DNA of 64,000 nt from positions 2,480,001-2,544,000 of the forward strand of contig NZ_CP102798.1 of assembly GCF_028356935.1 (NCBI RefSeq), given 5' to 3'. Under the pieces are notes generated by a model. The model had not been told where the DNA came from. It was given only the letters and a program-made list of their open reading frames with translations, and made no database searches. The first letter of the stretch is position 1. Every line of letters begins with the position of its first letter. A program made the position numbers and the translations under genes. This document shows positions 26,760-35,210 of the stretch, piece after piece. The DNA is from Lysinibacillus sp. OF-1 (GTDB lineage: Bacteria > Bacillota > Bacilli > Bacillales_A > Planococcaceae).

Positions 26760-28076
26760 TTACTTGACGTCATTCTCATCAAAAACATCGCCACATTCTG
26801 GACAGAATTTAGGCGGATTCACTGGGTCCTCTGGTGTCCATCCACATTTATCACATACATAAAGTAAAGCGCCAGCTGGTTTTTTTGCCCCACACTCACT
26901 ACAGAATTTACCTTTATTGACCGCACCACAAGTACATGCCCAGCCTTCTTCCGCTGGTTTTGCCGCACCACACTCTGAACAGAATTTCCCCGTGTTTTCA
27001 TGACCACATGCACAAGTCCATGTATCAGTTGCTTTCGTTGCTTGATTTTGCATCGCAGCTTGCTTATTTTGCTCATTTATTTGATAAAGCTGACTAGCAT
27101 TGACGCCACCAGCTTGTGCGGCCATATTCATGCCCATAAATCCTGCCATCGCACCGCCCTCATTGTTAGCAGCTGCAATCATAGCCTCTGCCTGCGCACC
27201 CGTTAAATGGGCAGCTGCCATGCCTGGATCACGCATAACGGCACTACGTTGTAGCTGTTTAATCATGGCTTCATCTTCATCAGAAGCCTTGAGCGTACTG
27301 ATACCAAATGACACAACAGCCAAGCCACGTGTTGCAAGCCATTTTTCTGATAATACCTTATTGAGTGCATCTGCTAAAGCAACTGTATGAGCAGGTATTT
27401 CACTATAACGAACGCCACTTGCTGAAATTTGCGCGAAAGCAGGCTGTAATGCTGTCATTAATTCCGATTTTAACTGGCTATCAATTGCTACTCTTGTGAA
27501 TTCATGCTCTACATTGCCACAAACATTTGTATAGAATAATAATGGATCAATAATTTTATATGAATATTCCCCGTGACAGCGAATTGCAATGTCAATATCT
27601 AAACCAATATTGTGATCGATGACACGGAATGGAATGGGTGCAGGTGTTCCATATTTGTTCCCTACAATTTCCTTCTTATTAAAATAGTAAACTCGCTGAT
27701 CCTTCGCAGGCTCTCCTCCAAAAGTGAAACGCTTGCCTATTTGCTTAAACGTTTCCAGAATACCTTGCGACAAATCTGAATCAAACATTATCGATGGTTC
27801 TGTTGATGTATCATAAACATATTCTCCAGCCTCTGAAGAAAATTCAACAACTTTCCCCTGCTCAACAATCATCATACATTGCCCTTCATTGATGGCAATA
27901 ATCGAGCCATTGCTAATGATATTGTCATTGCCTTTATTTGAACCTCGTTTAGAAGTACGTTTCACACCCTTTGTTACAAGAACATCTGCAGATAATGCCT
28001 CACAATAGAAATACTCACGCCATTGATCCTCTAAGACGCCTGTTAATGCCCCAACTCCTGCTTTTAATAAACCCAT
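26760..28076 (-). CDS. SPFH-domain protein with three C-terminal zinc ribbons (YdjI-like)
   Basis: A 438-aa SPFH/prohibitin-like scaffold of the 'virion core' group. The SPFH domain spans about residues 40-290, a Gly/Ala/Met-rich stretch follows (AHLTGAQAEAMIAAANNEGG, AGFMGMNMAAQAGG), and three zinc ribbons end it: CACGHENTGKFCSECG, CTCGAVNKGKFCSECG and a third with DKCGWTPED...KFCPECG. Such proteins recruit partners to membrane microdomains. ATG at 28076 is chosen over 28094 because AAGGTGGG lies seven bases before it. It is the first gene of an operon with the zinc-ribbon membrane protein. Confidence 0.82.
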   Translation of the reverse strand: MGLLKAGVGALTGVLEDQWREYFYCEALSADVLVTKGVKRTSKRGSNKGNDNIISNGSIIAINEGQCMMIVEQGKVVEFSSEAGEYVYDTSTEPSIMFDSDLSQGILETFKQIGKRFTFGGEPAKDQRVYYFNKKEIVGNKYGTPAPIPFRVIDHNIGLDIDIAIRCHGEYSYKIIDPLLFYTNVCGNVEHEFTRVAIDSQLKSELMTALQPAFAQISASGVRYSEIPAHTVALADALNKVLSEKWLATRGLAVVSFGISTLKASDEDEAMIKQLQRSAVMRDPGMAAAHLTGAQAEAMIAAANNEGGAMAGFMGMNMAAQAGGVNASQLYQINEQNKQAAMQNQATKATDTWTCACGHENTGKFCSECGAAKPAEEGWACTCGAVNKGKFCSECGAKKPAGALLYVCDKCGWTPEDPVNPPKFCPECGDVFDENDVK

Positions 28077-28183
28077 AATTTTTCCCACCTTCATATTAAT
28101 GTTTAGCTTATTTTATCATCTATCAATACTATGTAATACGCAAAATCAGACAAATTGTTTCATTTTCTTCGTATAATTAAAAA

Positions 28184-28226
28184 AACGAGCAGCCTCTATG
28201 AAATGAATCATAAGAGCTGTCTCGTT
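28184..28226 (-). terminator. Rho-independent terminator
   Basis: AACGAGCAGC (28184-28193) pairs with GCTGTCTCGTT (28216-28226) with a bulge; on the minus strand a run of T follows (TTTTTTAATT). It ends the DUF423/thioesterase operon. Confidence 0.7.
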
Positions 28227-28238
28227 ACATTTTCTTTA

Positions 28239-28613
28239 TTAGGATAAGGCAGCTATTATAACAAGCACCCATGCGACGATAAATAACATTCCGCCAATTG
28301 GTGTAATCGCCCCTAGCTTTTTCACACCTGTCACGGCAAGCACATATAAGCTACCAGAAAAGAAAACAATCCCTGTAAACATCAAATATACTGCCCAAGA
28401 AAGCAGACTAGAGCTTCCTAAAAGTGCCTCATTAGAGAGAATACCTAGCCCCATAATCCCTAAAGCATGATACATCTGATATTGCACAGCCGTTTCCCAA
28501 ATCGCTGCATAATGCGGTGAAGCAAACTTATCCTTCAGTGCATGTGCCCCGAAAGCACCTAAAATAACACCAAGACCTGCCAAAATCGCACCTAACACTA
28601 AAAACATTTCCAT
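28239..28613 (-). CDS. DUF423 membrane protein (YwdK-like)
   Basis: A 124-aa four-helix membrane protein of the DUF423 family, function unknown. Characteristic segments are ILAGLGVILGAFGAHALKDK, YQMYHALGIMGLGIL and GITPIGG-like KLGAITPIGGMLFIVAW. It lies 11 bases after the thioesterase gene and shares its transcript. GAGCAACAG is the only ribosome-site-like sequence. Confidence 0.88.
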   Translation of the reverse strand: MEMFLVLGAILAGLGVILGAFGAHALKDKFASPHYAAIWETAVQYQMYHALGIMGLGILSNEALLGSSSLLSWAVYLMFTGIVFFSGSLYVLAVTGVKKLGAITPIGGMLFIVAWVLVIIAALS

Positions 28614-28624
28614 CTGTTGCTCTC

Positions 28625-29050
28625 CTATTTTGCCTCAACAGCAATTTCTTTATATTTGGCATCCCAAGCAGGATCAATTTTACTTAAAGAGACCGGGCGC
28701 AATGTATCCTTATGCGCAAGAATATGTACGGATTGAGCTGTGGCTGCCACCGTGCCATCCTCATGTAAAATTTCATAGCCATAGGTTGTTCGTAAACGAT
28801 CATGCTTCTCCAACCAAGTACGCACTGTCGCTACTTGTCCATAATGCATGGCTGCCTTATACGAAATCGATAAATCCATTACTGGCGAAACATAGCCATC
28901 TTTTTCTAAAGCAGCATACTCAAAACCTACATCATTTACCAGCTGCGAACGCCCAATCTCCAACCAAATGATATAGTTTGCATGGTACACCACGCCCATT
29001 TGGTCGGTCTCCGCATATCGAATCTCAATCTGTTTTTCACTCACAAACAT
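28625..29050 (-). CDS. Acyl-CoA thioesterase, hot-dog fold (YbgC/FadM type)
   Basis: A 141-aa hot-dog-fold thioesterase. The 4-hydroxybenzoyl-CoA-thioesterase-like active site is RYAETDQMGVVYHANYIIWL, with the catalytic Asp in ETDQMG and YHANY after it. Cytoplasmic and probably tetrameric; acyl specificity unknown. A GTG at 29059 is in frame but overlaps the ribosome site, so ATG at 29050, six bases after GAGGTG, is used. It is followed closely by DUF423. Confidence 0.88.
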   Translation of the reverse strand: MFVSEKQIEIRYAETDQMGVVYHANYIIWLEIGRSQLVNDVGFEYAALEKDGYVSPVMDLSISYKAAMHYGQVATVRTWLEKHDRLRTTYGYEILHEDGTVAATAQSVHILAHKDTLRPVSLSKIDPAWDAKYKEIAVEAK

Positions 29051-29275
29051 TTTCTTCACCTCGTCCTACATTATAGCGTAAAAGTATTGATTTGGTGGGG
29101 TTTTTGCTCTATGGAAATTGGAACGTTGAAAAATAGAGGGAAGCATTTCTTAAATATCTAAAATATATATGGATTTTTCTAATATGAAATATAATTCATA
29201 TAAACACTGGGGTACCTCTTTATGATTAATAAATAAACATGCACGAGCAGTTACACTAATCTGTATTTACACACA

Positions 29276-29318
29276 GTAGGTTACTCATTTCATTCAAATA
29301 AGTGACCTATTTATTATT
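29276..29318 (+). terminator. Terminator-like hairpin
   Basis: AGGTTACTCATTT pairs with AAATAAGTGACCT, followed by ATTTATTATTTAT. No gene ends just before it on the plus strand. Nothing else is seen in 29051-29399. Confidence 0.4.
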
Positions 29319-29399
29319 TATAACGTACTGACAACATCAAACAGGATTGATATAGTTTTCTTTTATTACCAACATTCTATATGGAAAGACGAAGTTAAT

Positions 29400-30149
29400 T
29401 TGAATATACAAGAACAAATAAGAGTTTATTTATAGCCAGCTGGTAAACAGGTTATTTCGTTTGTTGAAGAAGATATAGATATTTTGTCAGCTCATATTGA
29501 GCATGATGAACAGATAATATCTGCAACAACAGGTTCAAAAAAGTTAACTTATTTTTTATTCTTGTTAACTACTAAAAGATTGCTTACATTGGAAAAAGAT
29601 AAAAAAGTAAAATCTTTTATTTCTTATGATGTAAATGCTATTAGTAACTAGTCGTTAACAGAAAGATTTTTGCTGTAGAAGTTGATTTCACCTATTTAAA
29701 GAATGAGATTAAACTCAAACTAACTAATGATAATGCAACCAAACCTTTCGCGAATGAACTTGAAAATATCTTCGGCATTCCAGAAAAAACAATACCTCAA
29801 AAGAAAGAAAAAGCACCTAAAGCAATCAAACTAAACATGACCATCCTGAATGGAAAAGAACAGATAAAAGAAAGTTGTTTTAATACAAACCAAACAAGGC
29901 TATGTAAATATTGCTGTCGACTACAAAGAACCAGAAACCTTCAAGTTAATTAAATGGGAACGTGTAGAAAATGTCCAAAAGAGTACTTCAAGTATAGTTG
30001 GCTGGACAGTAATCGGAAGTAAATTCGGTAATGCGGGAGCTATAGCTGGAGCAATGGGAGCTAATATCGGGAAAGATAAATCGGTAGCTACCCTATTTTT
30101 AAAACGAGAAAACGGAGAGAAAGTGCCTTTAGAGATGGTGATGGATTAG
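29400..30149 (+). pseudogene. Bacterial PH-domain (YokE-like) protein, disrupted
   Basis: Protein-like segments in successive frames add up to about 245 residues. EEDIDILSAHIEHDEQIISA and KKLTYFLFLLTTKRLLTLEK form a PH-like strand pattern. FAVEVDFTYLKNEIKLKLTN follows in another frame, then VDYKEPETFKLIKWERVENV and IGSKFGNAGAIAGAMGANIG and a C-terminal strand ending PLEMVMD. There is an in-frame TAG near 29431 and frameshifts near 29650 and 29870. The Gly/Ala-rich segment before the last strands recalls the intact protein at 35211. No clear ribosome site. Confidence 0.65.
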
Positions 30150-30170
30150 CTTGTGATAAATAACAAAAGA

Positions 30171-30200
30171 AAGTCACTCATTATTTTAAATGGGTGACTT
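30171..30200 (+). terminator. Rho-independent terminator-like hairpin
   Basis: AAGTCACTCA (30171-30180) pairs with TGGGTGACTT (30191-30200), followed by CTTATCTTG. It lies 22 bases past the broken PH-domain gene. Confidence 0.55.
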
Positions 30201-30246
30201 CTTATCTTGTTTATATAAAACTGTTCTGTTCTTGGCTACTTTAGTT

Positions 30247-30330
30247 TCAGTTCCATGATACTTTTAAACTCTTATCCCCTGTTTGTGAAACAGTTAAATT
30301 AAAATCAGTATTTCCTTTATTAATTGCCAT
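30247..30330 (-). CDS. Possible 27-aa peptide
   Basis: AAGGAGG lies about eleven bases before an ATG that opens a 27-codon frame encoding MAINKGNTDFNLTVSQTGDK then SLKVSWN. It has no hydrophobic helix and looks like a two-strand beta segment. It may be a true small peptide or the surviving start of a deleted gene. Convergent with the broken PH-domain gene. Confidence 0.4.
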   Translation of the reverse strand: MAINKGNTDFNLTVSQTGDKSLKVSWN

Positions 30331-30463
30331 AAATAATTTCCTCCTTGTGTTGTTTAATTGGTACATCTTAATAATAGACTTCCCACAATGTTCAAAATTA
30401 TGTAAAATATACATAATTATTCTAGTTAATATCTATCAAAACTCTATATAAACAAATAAAAAA

Positions 30464-30487
30464 CCAGGTACTCTGTTGAGCACCTGG
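30464..30487. terminator. Hairpin
   Basis: CCAGGTACTC (30464-30473) pairs with GAGCACCTGG (30478-30487) with one mismatch. A similar CCAGGTGCTC hairpin lies at 48868. No gene ends directly here. Confidence 0.45.
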
Positions 30488-30607
30488 CTATTTCTTTGAG
30501 TGATTTACTAAGCTTGAACCATATTCTAGTATAATAAGTTTACATAACATGGTAATATTGATATAATTTAATAGTACTAACAACATATACAAAGGAGACT
30601 ATTTTAC

Positions 30608-31234
30608 ATGAAAAAACCTTTCTACAAAAAATGGTGGTTTATTTTAATTGTTGCCATCATTGTAATCGGCGCCATTGGTAATATGGCAGGAGGCAATGAT
30701 ACAACAAAGGAGAAGGATTCTAAAGATAAAGTTGAGACTTCTGCAAAAGCGCCAGAAAATAAAGATTCATCAAAAGATGATGAAAAAGCTAAAGAAAAAG
30801 AAGAGATTGCCGTAATTGATACTCCTTTAGAAGTTGGAGATGCAGTGTTTACTCTAAATGGAGTTAGTTTAACAGATCAAGTAGGGCCTTCTGTATTACC
30901 TACAAAAGCAAGTGGTACATATGTTGTGTTAGATGTTACTTACAAAAACAATGGAAATAAAGCTGTAACAATTGATGCTAGTTTCTTCAAATTAAAACGT
31001 GGTGAAAAAACATATGAATCCGATAGTGTTGCTAGCATGTCAGCAAACCAAGGTGAAGATGGTAACATTCAAAATAGCTTCTTCTTACAAGAAGTAAACC
31101 CTGACATGGAGATTAAAGGTAAAGTTGTATTTGACCTTGCTCCAGAAGTAGCAGAAGCAACTGATTTACAACTGCAAGTACAAACGGGTATTTTCGGTAC
31201 TGAAACAGGTATGATTAATCTAAGACATTATTAA
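30608..31234 (+). CDS. DUF4352-domain membrane-anchored protein
   Basis: A 208-aa protein with an N-terminal helix (KWWFILIVAIIVIGAIGNMA) and no lipobox Cys. A Lys/Asp/Glu-rich linker of about 40 residues follows, then a DUF4352 immunoglobulin-like domain (EVGDAVFTLNGVSL, TYVVLDVTYKNNGNKAVTID). The domain should be outside the membrane. The family's role is unknown; it is frequent in Firmicutes and in mobile regions. GGAG lies before the ATG. A terminator follows directly. Confidence 0.85.
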   Translation: MKKPFYKKWWFILIVAIIVIGAIGNMAGGNDTTKEKDSKDKVETSAKAPENKDSSKDDEKAKEKEEIAVIDTPLEVGDAVFTLNGVSLTDQVGPSVLPTKASGTYVVLDVTYKNNGNKAVTIDASFFKLKRGEKTYESDSVASMSANQGEDGNIQNSFFLQEVNPDMEIKGKVVFDLAPEVAEATDLQLQVQTGIFGTETGMINLRHY

Positions 31235-31260
31235 AGTCACTCAAATGAGTGGCTTTTTTT
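31234..31260 (+). terminator. Rho-independent terminator
   Basis: AGTCACTC (31235-31242) pairs with GAGTGGCT (31247-31254), followed by TTTTTT. It directly follows the DUF4352 stop codon. Confidence 0.85.
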
Positions 31261-31269
31261 AGTTCATAT

Positions 31270-31560
31270 TTAGCTTTTATCTACAATTCTTCCACTAGCA
31301 GTCCATTCGTACTCACCTTCACCAGACATTATATGTCGTAATTTTAATAATTCTTCAATTACTATATCTAAACTCTCGACTTTATTAAAACCAAGTGTAA
31401 CAGGAGCATCATTTAAATTTAATATTTTAGTAGCTTCTAATTTCGTTCAAACAGGTTCTAGGTCAATTTTAGTAAACTGAATAGCTCCAGAATCTCTCTC
31501 CTTAACCCTCAAACAAGAGTGCTTTTCTATAAAAATTATAGAATATCTTTTGATATTATT
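31270..31560 (-). pseudogene. Unidentified protein remnant with an in-frame stop
   Basis: One minus-strand frame reads convincingly as protein, with RYSIIFIEKHSCLRVKERDS, GAIQFTKIDLEPV, a TGA stop, then TKLEATKILNLNDAPVTLGF and VIEELLKLRHIMSGEGEYEW, ending GRIVDKS. There is no start with a ribosome site at the right end, so the gene is also truncated. I do not recognise the family. Confidence 0.45.
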
Positions 31561-31734
31561 ACGCGATTACCCTTACAATATTTTTTGTTTACTTCTGAAA
31601 TTCAGTTAACATTAAATAGTCCATTAATTATATCTGTAATACTATAAAAATAATTGCAGACATAGTTAAAGAGCAGAGCATAACATATTGGATATTGGTG
31701 GGTTCATAAGTTGATAAAAAATACCTGCTACCAA

Positions 31735-31800
31735 TCATTGATTATTGGCTAACCACACATCGGCGTATTGTTCTAGCTCTTGTATGTTGTTTAATGCCAT
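31735..31800 (-). CDS. Possible 21-aa phage-derived peptide
   Basis: GAGGAAAG precedes an ATG for MALNNIQELEQYADVWLANN and one more residue. The 33-bp hairpin repeat lies just upstream (31826-31858), and phage lysis genes lie 1.5 kb away. It may be the start of a deleted phage gene. Confidence 0.3.
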   Translation of the reverse strand: MALNNIQELEQYADVWLANNQ

Positions 31801-31825
31801 CTTTCCTCATCCTTTCGAATACATA

Positions 31826-31858
31826 ATAAAAAGCCTCCATCCTAAGATGAAAGCTTTG
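31826..31858. repeat. 33-bp repeat with hairpin, copy 2
   Basis: Identical to 23707-23739. The CATC-CTAA-GATG core flanked by AAAGC/GCTTT forms a terminator-like hairpin. Confidence 0.7.
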
Positions 31859-32029
31859 ACATTGTGATAACCCTATTGTCGAGAGCTCATTTGTGACTCG
31901 TGGTAGAACACACCACATTATTTTGTAGCAAATTGTATTGGGTGCTTTTCTGGGCATTTTGTTGCTGTAGTAAGTTTAACTGAAATAAATGGAAAGTGGA
32001 GGAAGTTCATTTATAAACCATTCCTTTAT

Positions 32030-32263
32030 TTATCTCCATATGAAACTTTGAATTGATGCATATGTTGAAAAGAAAAATACTCCTATTAGAAACAAACCAT
32101 AAGCTTTTCTCTTACTTTGAAATTCTCTAATTCCTAAGGTTAACATAGATAAACCCAAAAAGAATATCATTAGGAAATTCAGCTGGTAATCACGTGTAAT
32201 AAGTCCATAAGTTGAAAGAGATATTGCTATGATAGCAAAGGCAATTGGTAAAATTTTCAGCAT
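32030..32263 (-). CDS. DUF3953 (YczI-like) small membrane protein
   Basis: A 77-aa protein with three short hydrophobic segments (ILPIAFAIIAISLSTYGLI, FLMIFFLGLSMLTLGIREFQ, YGLFLIGVFFFSTYASIQ), the pattern of the YczI/DUF3953 family. Function unknown. AGGTTATG at the start and GTGTAGAAGG upstream give a moderate ribosome site. It stands alone in the accessory region. Confidence 0.7.
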   Translation of the reverse strand: MLKILPIAFAIIAISLSTYGLITRDYQLNFLMIFFLGLSMLTLGIREFQSKRKAYGLFLIGVFFFSTYASIQSFIWR

Positions 32264-32700
32264 AACCTTCTACACCTCTTTAAATTTCATATTTATTTAT
32301 CATACTACAAAAAAGAGTAAATGCAAATAAATGTAAATTAATTACCTTTTATATTAATTAATAAACCTAATCTCTTAAAAATATAGATCGACCGTGTATG
32401 TCATGCCCCTACAAGTTTGCTCAGCGCTGATCGGTCCTCTATCTGTTTTTCCCTAATATTTAGGTTTTGATAAATACCAAAGGAGGAAAACCTTACCTCA
32501 CTGACCTACCTCCGATTGTACATTATTATTTTCAACTCCCCTAATGTCGAGGAGATTTATGGAAATAAAAAAAGACTAGGTACTCATGTGAGCGCCTGAA
32601 CTTGATTAATAACTTGCTGTTGATAATTATGTTGGTTATTTGATGGGTATTAATTCAAATCATTTTAAGAGATTAGAATATAATACTAAACAAACTATAA
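32264..32700. other. Intergenic, promoter region of the BclA-like gene
   Basis: No gene seen. AAAGGAGGAAAACC near 32480 has no start codon after it. A weak CTAGGTACTCATGTGAGCGCCTG hairpin half-match lies near 32576. The sequence before the BclA-like gene, GAATATAATACT (about 32676), resembles GAATATACTAC before the paralogue at 46176, so both may share a sporulation sigma-factor promoter (inference). Confidence 0.4.
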
Positions 32701-32715
32701 AGGAGGAATCTAGAA

Positions 32716-33231
32716 ATGTTTAGTAGGCATACACAAACGAGCTGTTGTCAAAGTGAAGCGAACTACTTCCCTAAAATTGTTGCTACTCCTGGCCCCGTTG
32801 CACCAGTCACTCCTGGCGTATTAGGTTATGGGTCCCTGCGAGGAGATACATTAGATTTTTTATCGCCTGTATCGACACCCGTTACATTTGAGCAAGTGGG
32901 CCCTTTATCTAATGTAACTGTCAGCCCATCTGGAAATGAATTAGTAGTGCAAAACAATGGCGTATATCAAATTACTATTTCAATAAATGCACAAGCAACA
33001 GCATTACCCGATCCAGATCAACCGTATTTCACTGTCAGCATTACCGTAAATGGACTACCTATTTTTTTAGAAGGAATAGCTATTTTTAATGTACTAAATA
33101 GAAGTAGTTCAAGCTACATTGTCCAAGCTACTTTATCTGCCGGAGACTTAGTAGGAGTAAGTGCCTCGTCGGATTCTCTAGTCGCTGGTTACGCCAGTCG
33201 TTCTTTAACCGTTATTCAAATAGGTGGTTAA
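32716..33231 (+). CDS. BclA C-terminal-like exosporium/spore-surface protein, copy 1
   Basis: A 171-aa protein with a Cys-pair N-terminus (QTSCCQSEANYFPKIVATPG) and a TNF/C1q-like jelly roll. The jelly roll shows VGPLSNVTVSPSGNELVVQN, GVYQITISINAQ, FTVSITVNGLPIF and LSAGDLVGVSASS. In BclA the jelly roll follows a collagen-like region; here there are no Gly-X-X repeats. Such proteins are found on the exosporium and form trimers. AAAGGAGG lies ten bases before the ATG. The 46176 gene is a close paralogue. Confidence 0.78.
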   Translation: MFSRHTQTSCCQSEANYFPKIVATPGPVAPVTPGVLGYGSLRGDTLDFLSPVSTPVTFEQVGPLSNVTVSPSGNELVVQNNGVYQITISINAQATALPDPDQPYFTVSITVNGLPIFLEGIAIFNVLNRSSSSYIVQATLSAGDLVGVSASSDSLVAGYASRSLTVIQIGG

Positions 33232-33281
33232 AAAACATTAAGGTAATTGACCTTTGCTGTTAAACACTACGATGTGCAATG

Positions 33282-33905
33282 TTAATTCCCTTCAAAATCA
33301 CTGCTGGTAAGTGTACCAACAGCGAATTTATCTAGATGTGATTTATCGTTGGGCTTTTTATCTACTGCGATTTTAGTTAGCTTGTTTGTGAATTGCATTA
33401 TGTCTTCATCCTTTTCTGTTGGTATTTCAGATTTCTGCTGGCTTCATCGATGCCTTAATTCATTTCAAAAAACGATTCCAACGATCTTCATTTAAAATTC
33501 ATTGCGGACAATACGTGCCGTTCCAACCCTGGTGCTTCTTCACTTACTTAATACCCCAACCGAATTGTTTTAAATGCTTCGCAATGTGTTGAACAGCGTT
33601 TTCCTCTGCAACTCGATAACGTACCCCACCACTTTTGCTGTGACAAATTTTGATATCAATAGAAAGCCAGTTTCCTTTCTTTATCGCATTAGGATCAGTA
33701 CTACCCCCACAATGCCAAACATTTCGATTAAAAGGTATAGCCTGAATGCTTTCTTTATCATCCACAGTAACATGATAAGACACCTGATTGTTGTTGCTAA
33801 TCCTATATGAAATCTCATTAGCTGTGTGGCCTTGTTGCGTATAGTGATAAATTGAGGCGCCATTGTGTATGGTGCCTTGATTGGATATTTGTTTATTGGT
33901 AGCAA
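33282..33905 (-). pseudogene. Phage N-acetylmuramoyl-L-alanine amidase (endolysin), broken
   Basis: Peptidoglycan amidase of the amidase_2/CwlA-XlyA type, about 205 residues when pieced together. KYPIKAPYTMAPQFITIRNK is followed by a frameshift near 33790. Then comes VSYHVTVDDKESIQAIPFNR and WHCGGSTD with an intact HCG, AVQHIAKHLKQFGWGIK and a stop at 33544, then VKKHQGWNGTYCPQ, EDRWNRFLK, another stop and a further frameshift. It ends in a 50-residue tail with MQFTNKLTKIAVDKKPNDKS. The canonical metal ligands are partly present, but the lesions make it inactive. A holin remnant lies upstream, as in a phage lysis cassette. Confidence 0.8.
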
Positions 33906-33924
33906 GGACTGCTTAAAGCATATG

Positions 33925-34227
33925 TCATTTCGCTTTTTTCTTCTTTGTATTGAATATCTCTAATGCCCTCTTAACTGGTACATACATATTCACACCGAGT
34001 TTTGCTGAAGTTTCGCCTAAGCTAACTAGTTCGTTTAAGATAAACATTACTACAACAGCATCTGGAATAATCTGTCCAATTGTAAATCCTTGATCTTGCA
34101 GTACTAAATAGATGAGATTAGCTACGATTCAAACCAACATCATGCTTTTTTTGATGATGCCTTGATACCGACGCTTACTGTTAATCGTTCCCCAGTTAGC
34201 TGCCATTCCAGATAAAATCGATTGCAT
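33925..34227 (-). pseudogene. Phage holin (holin 4 / toxin-secretion type), broken
   Basis: One frame of about 100 codons starts MQSILSGMAANWGTINSKRR. A TGA follows after KKSMMLV, then VANLIYLVLQDQGFTIGQII, VMFILNELVSLGETSAKLGV and YVPVKRALEIFNTKKKKAK. The hydrophobic helices, the ELVSLGETSAKLGV block and the basic end match the phi29/Cph1-like holin family. It lies 20 bases before the endolysin remnant on the same strand, the usual lysis-cassette order. Confidence 0.72.
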
Positions 34228-34396
34228 TTAAAATAAAATGTACTGTCATAAACCTCAGCCGCCTACTGTGCTAAGTAAACTTAAATGTTTGTTCCATTTA
34301 TCTACAATCTTTGCCCTTTTTGAAAGTAAAAAGCCATGAGGCAAATCGAGAATATTGTGTACCGTTGCCCATCTCCATTAATAATCATAGCGCATA

Positions 34397-34427
34397 ATAA
34401 AAGCCCTCCACGTTTGTGGAAGGCTAA
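34397..34427. terminator. Terminator-like hairpin
   Basis: AAAGCCCTCCAC pairs with GTGGAAGGCT; on the minus strand the stem is followed by TTTATTATG. It separates the phage remnants from the ClbS-like gene. Confidence 0.5.
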
Positions 34428-34493
34428 AGAATATCCATACTGCTTGTTACTAATCAATATGTACAAAAAACATCACTTCTTTTTCAAAAATAT

Positions 34494-35003
34494 TTAAAGG
34501 TTAATCTTCTTCCATTTACGAATTTTGGTTCTAAAGTTTGTAAATGGGGCAACTGAATTAATGTGAACCCATTTCCAAACAGGCCAATTAGCTTGTGTTT
34601 TTGCCCATCGCCTTTGATCAACTTCAAATAATTCCTTCTCAGATAGAATATTTAACCACTCACATAAATTAGTGACCGCTTCATCAAGCATTGATTGTTG
34701 TTCTTTCAAAGAGTACGCTCCATATTGTTCATAAAAAGAATTGTACAATCCACCTAGATTATTCCACTTATAGCCTTCTGCTGGCGTGTGTACTTCTTCT
34801 CCCTGTTGTTCTTTTTGCTCCCAGTGAAGCAAAAGATTTATCCATCCAAGTTGATAAGAAAGGTTTTCAGATGGAGTTTTATCCACTTCCTCAATCCGTT
34901 TGTTTTTCAAGACTTCTGGTATATCATTAAATTCTGCAATATATTTTTTATACTTGTCGTTAATCATACTAATCAATTCTTCCTTGTTTGCATACTGCCT
35001 CAC
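34494..35003 (-). CDS. ClbS/DfsB-family four-helix bundle protein
   Basis: A 169-aa DinB-like four-helix protein of the ClbS/DfsB group. Seen are [20 protein letters not shown] at the N-terminus, [20 protein letters not shown], the family's central block, [20 protein letters not shown], and a Trp-rich end, [20 protein letters not shown]. ClbS protects E. coli from colibactin, but most Firmicute members are uncharacterised. Here only the fold and a possible small-molecule or DNA-protective role can be claimed. It is a single gene next to phage remnants. Confidence 0.82.
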   Translation of the reverse strand: MRQYANKEELISMINDKYKKYIAEFNDIPEVLKNKRIEEVDKTPSENLSYQLGWINLLLHWEQKEQQGEEVHTPAEGYKWNNLGGLYNSFYEQYGAYSLKEQQSMLDEAVTNLCEWLNILSEKELFEVDQRRWAKTQANWPVWKWVHINSVAPFTNFRTKIRKWKKINL

Positions 35004-35210
35004 TTTACTCCCCTCTCTTCCATTTATTAGTTCAGCAAAATTGAATGATTTCCTTCTAAAAAATGAAATTTAAAATAATGCTTACCTATCTGTTTGAGTG
35101 GCAGATAATGACAGTACACTCAATTATGTTGTGTTTATTCAATGATAGCCTCACTATATTCACAAAATTAGTGATCATTTGTCTACAATCTATAATTGCT
35201 AATTCGCTCT

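Noticed and set aside
31742-31957. Minus-strand 71-codon frame across the 33-bp repeat
   Set aside because: It runs through a hairpin repeat and has no ribosome site; the short frame at 31735-31800 is the better-supported one.
34494-35003. Colibactin-resistance protein
   Set aside because: Only the ClbS/DfsB family fold is supported; no evidence of colibactin handling.
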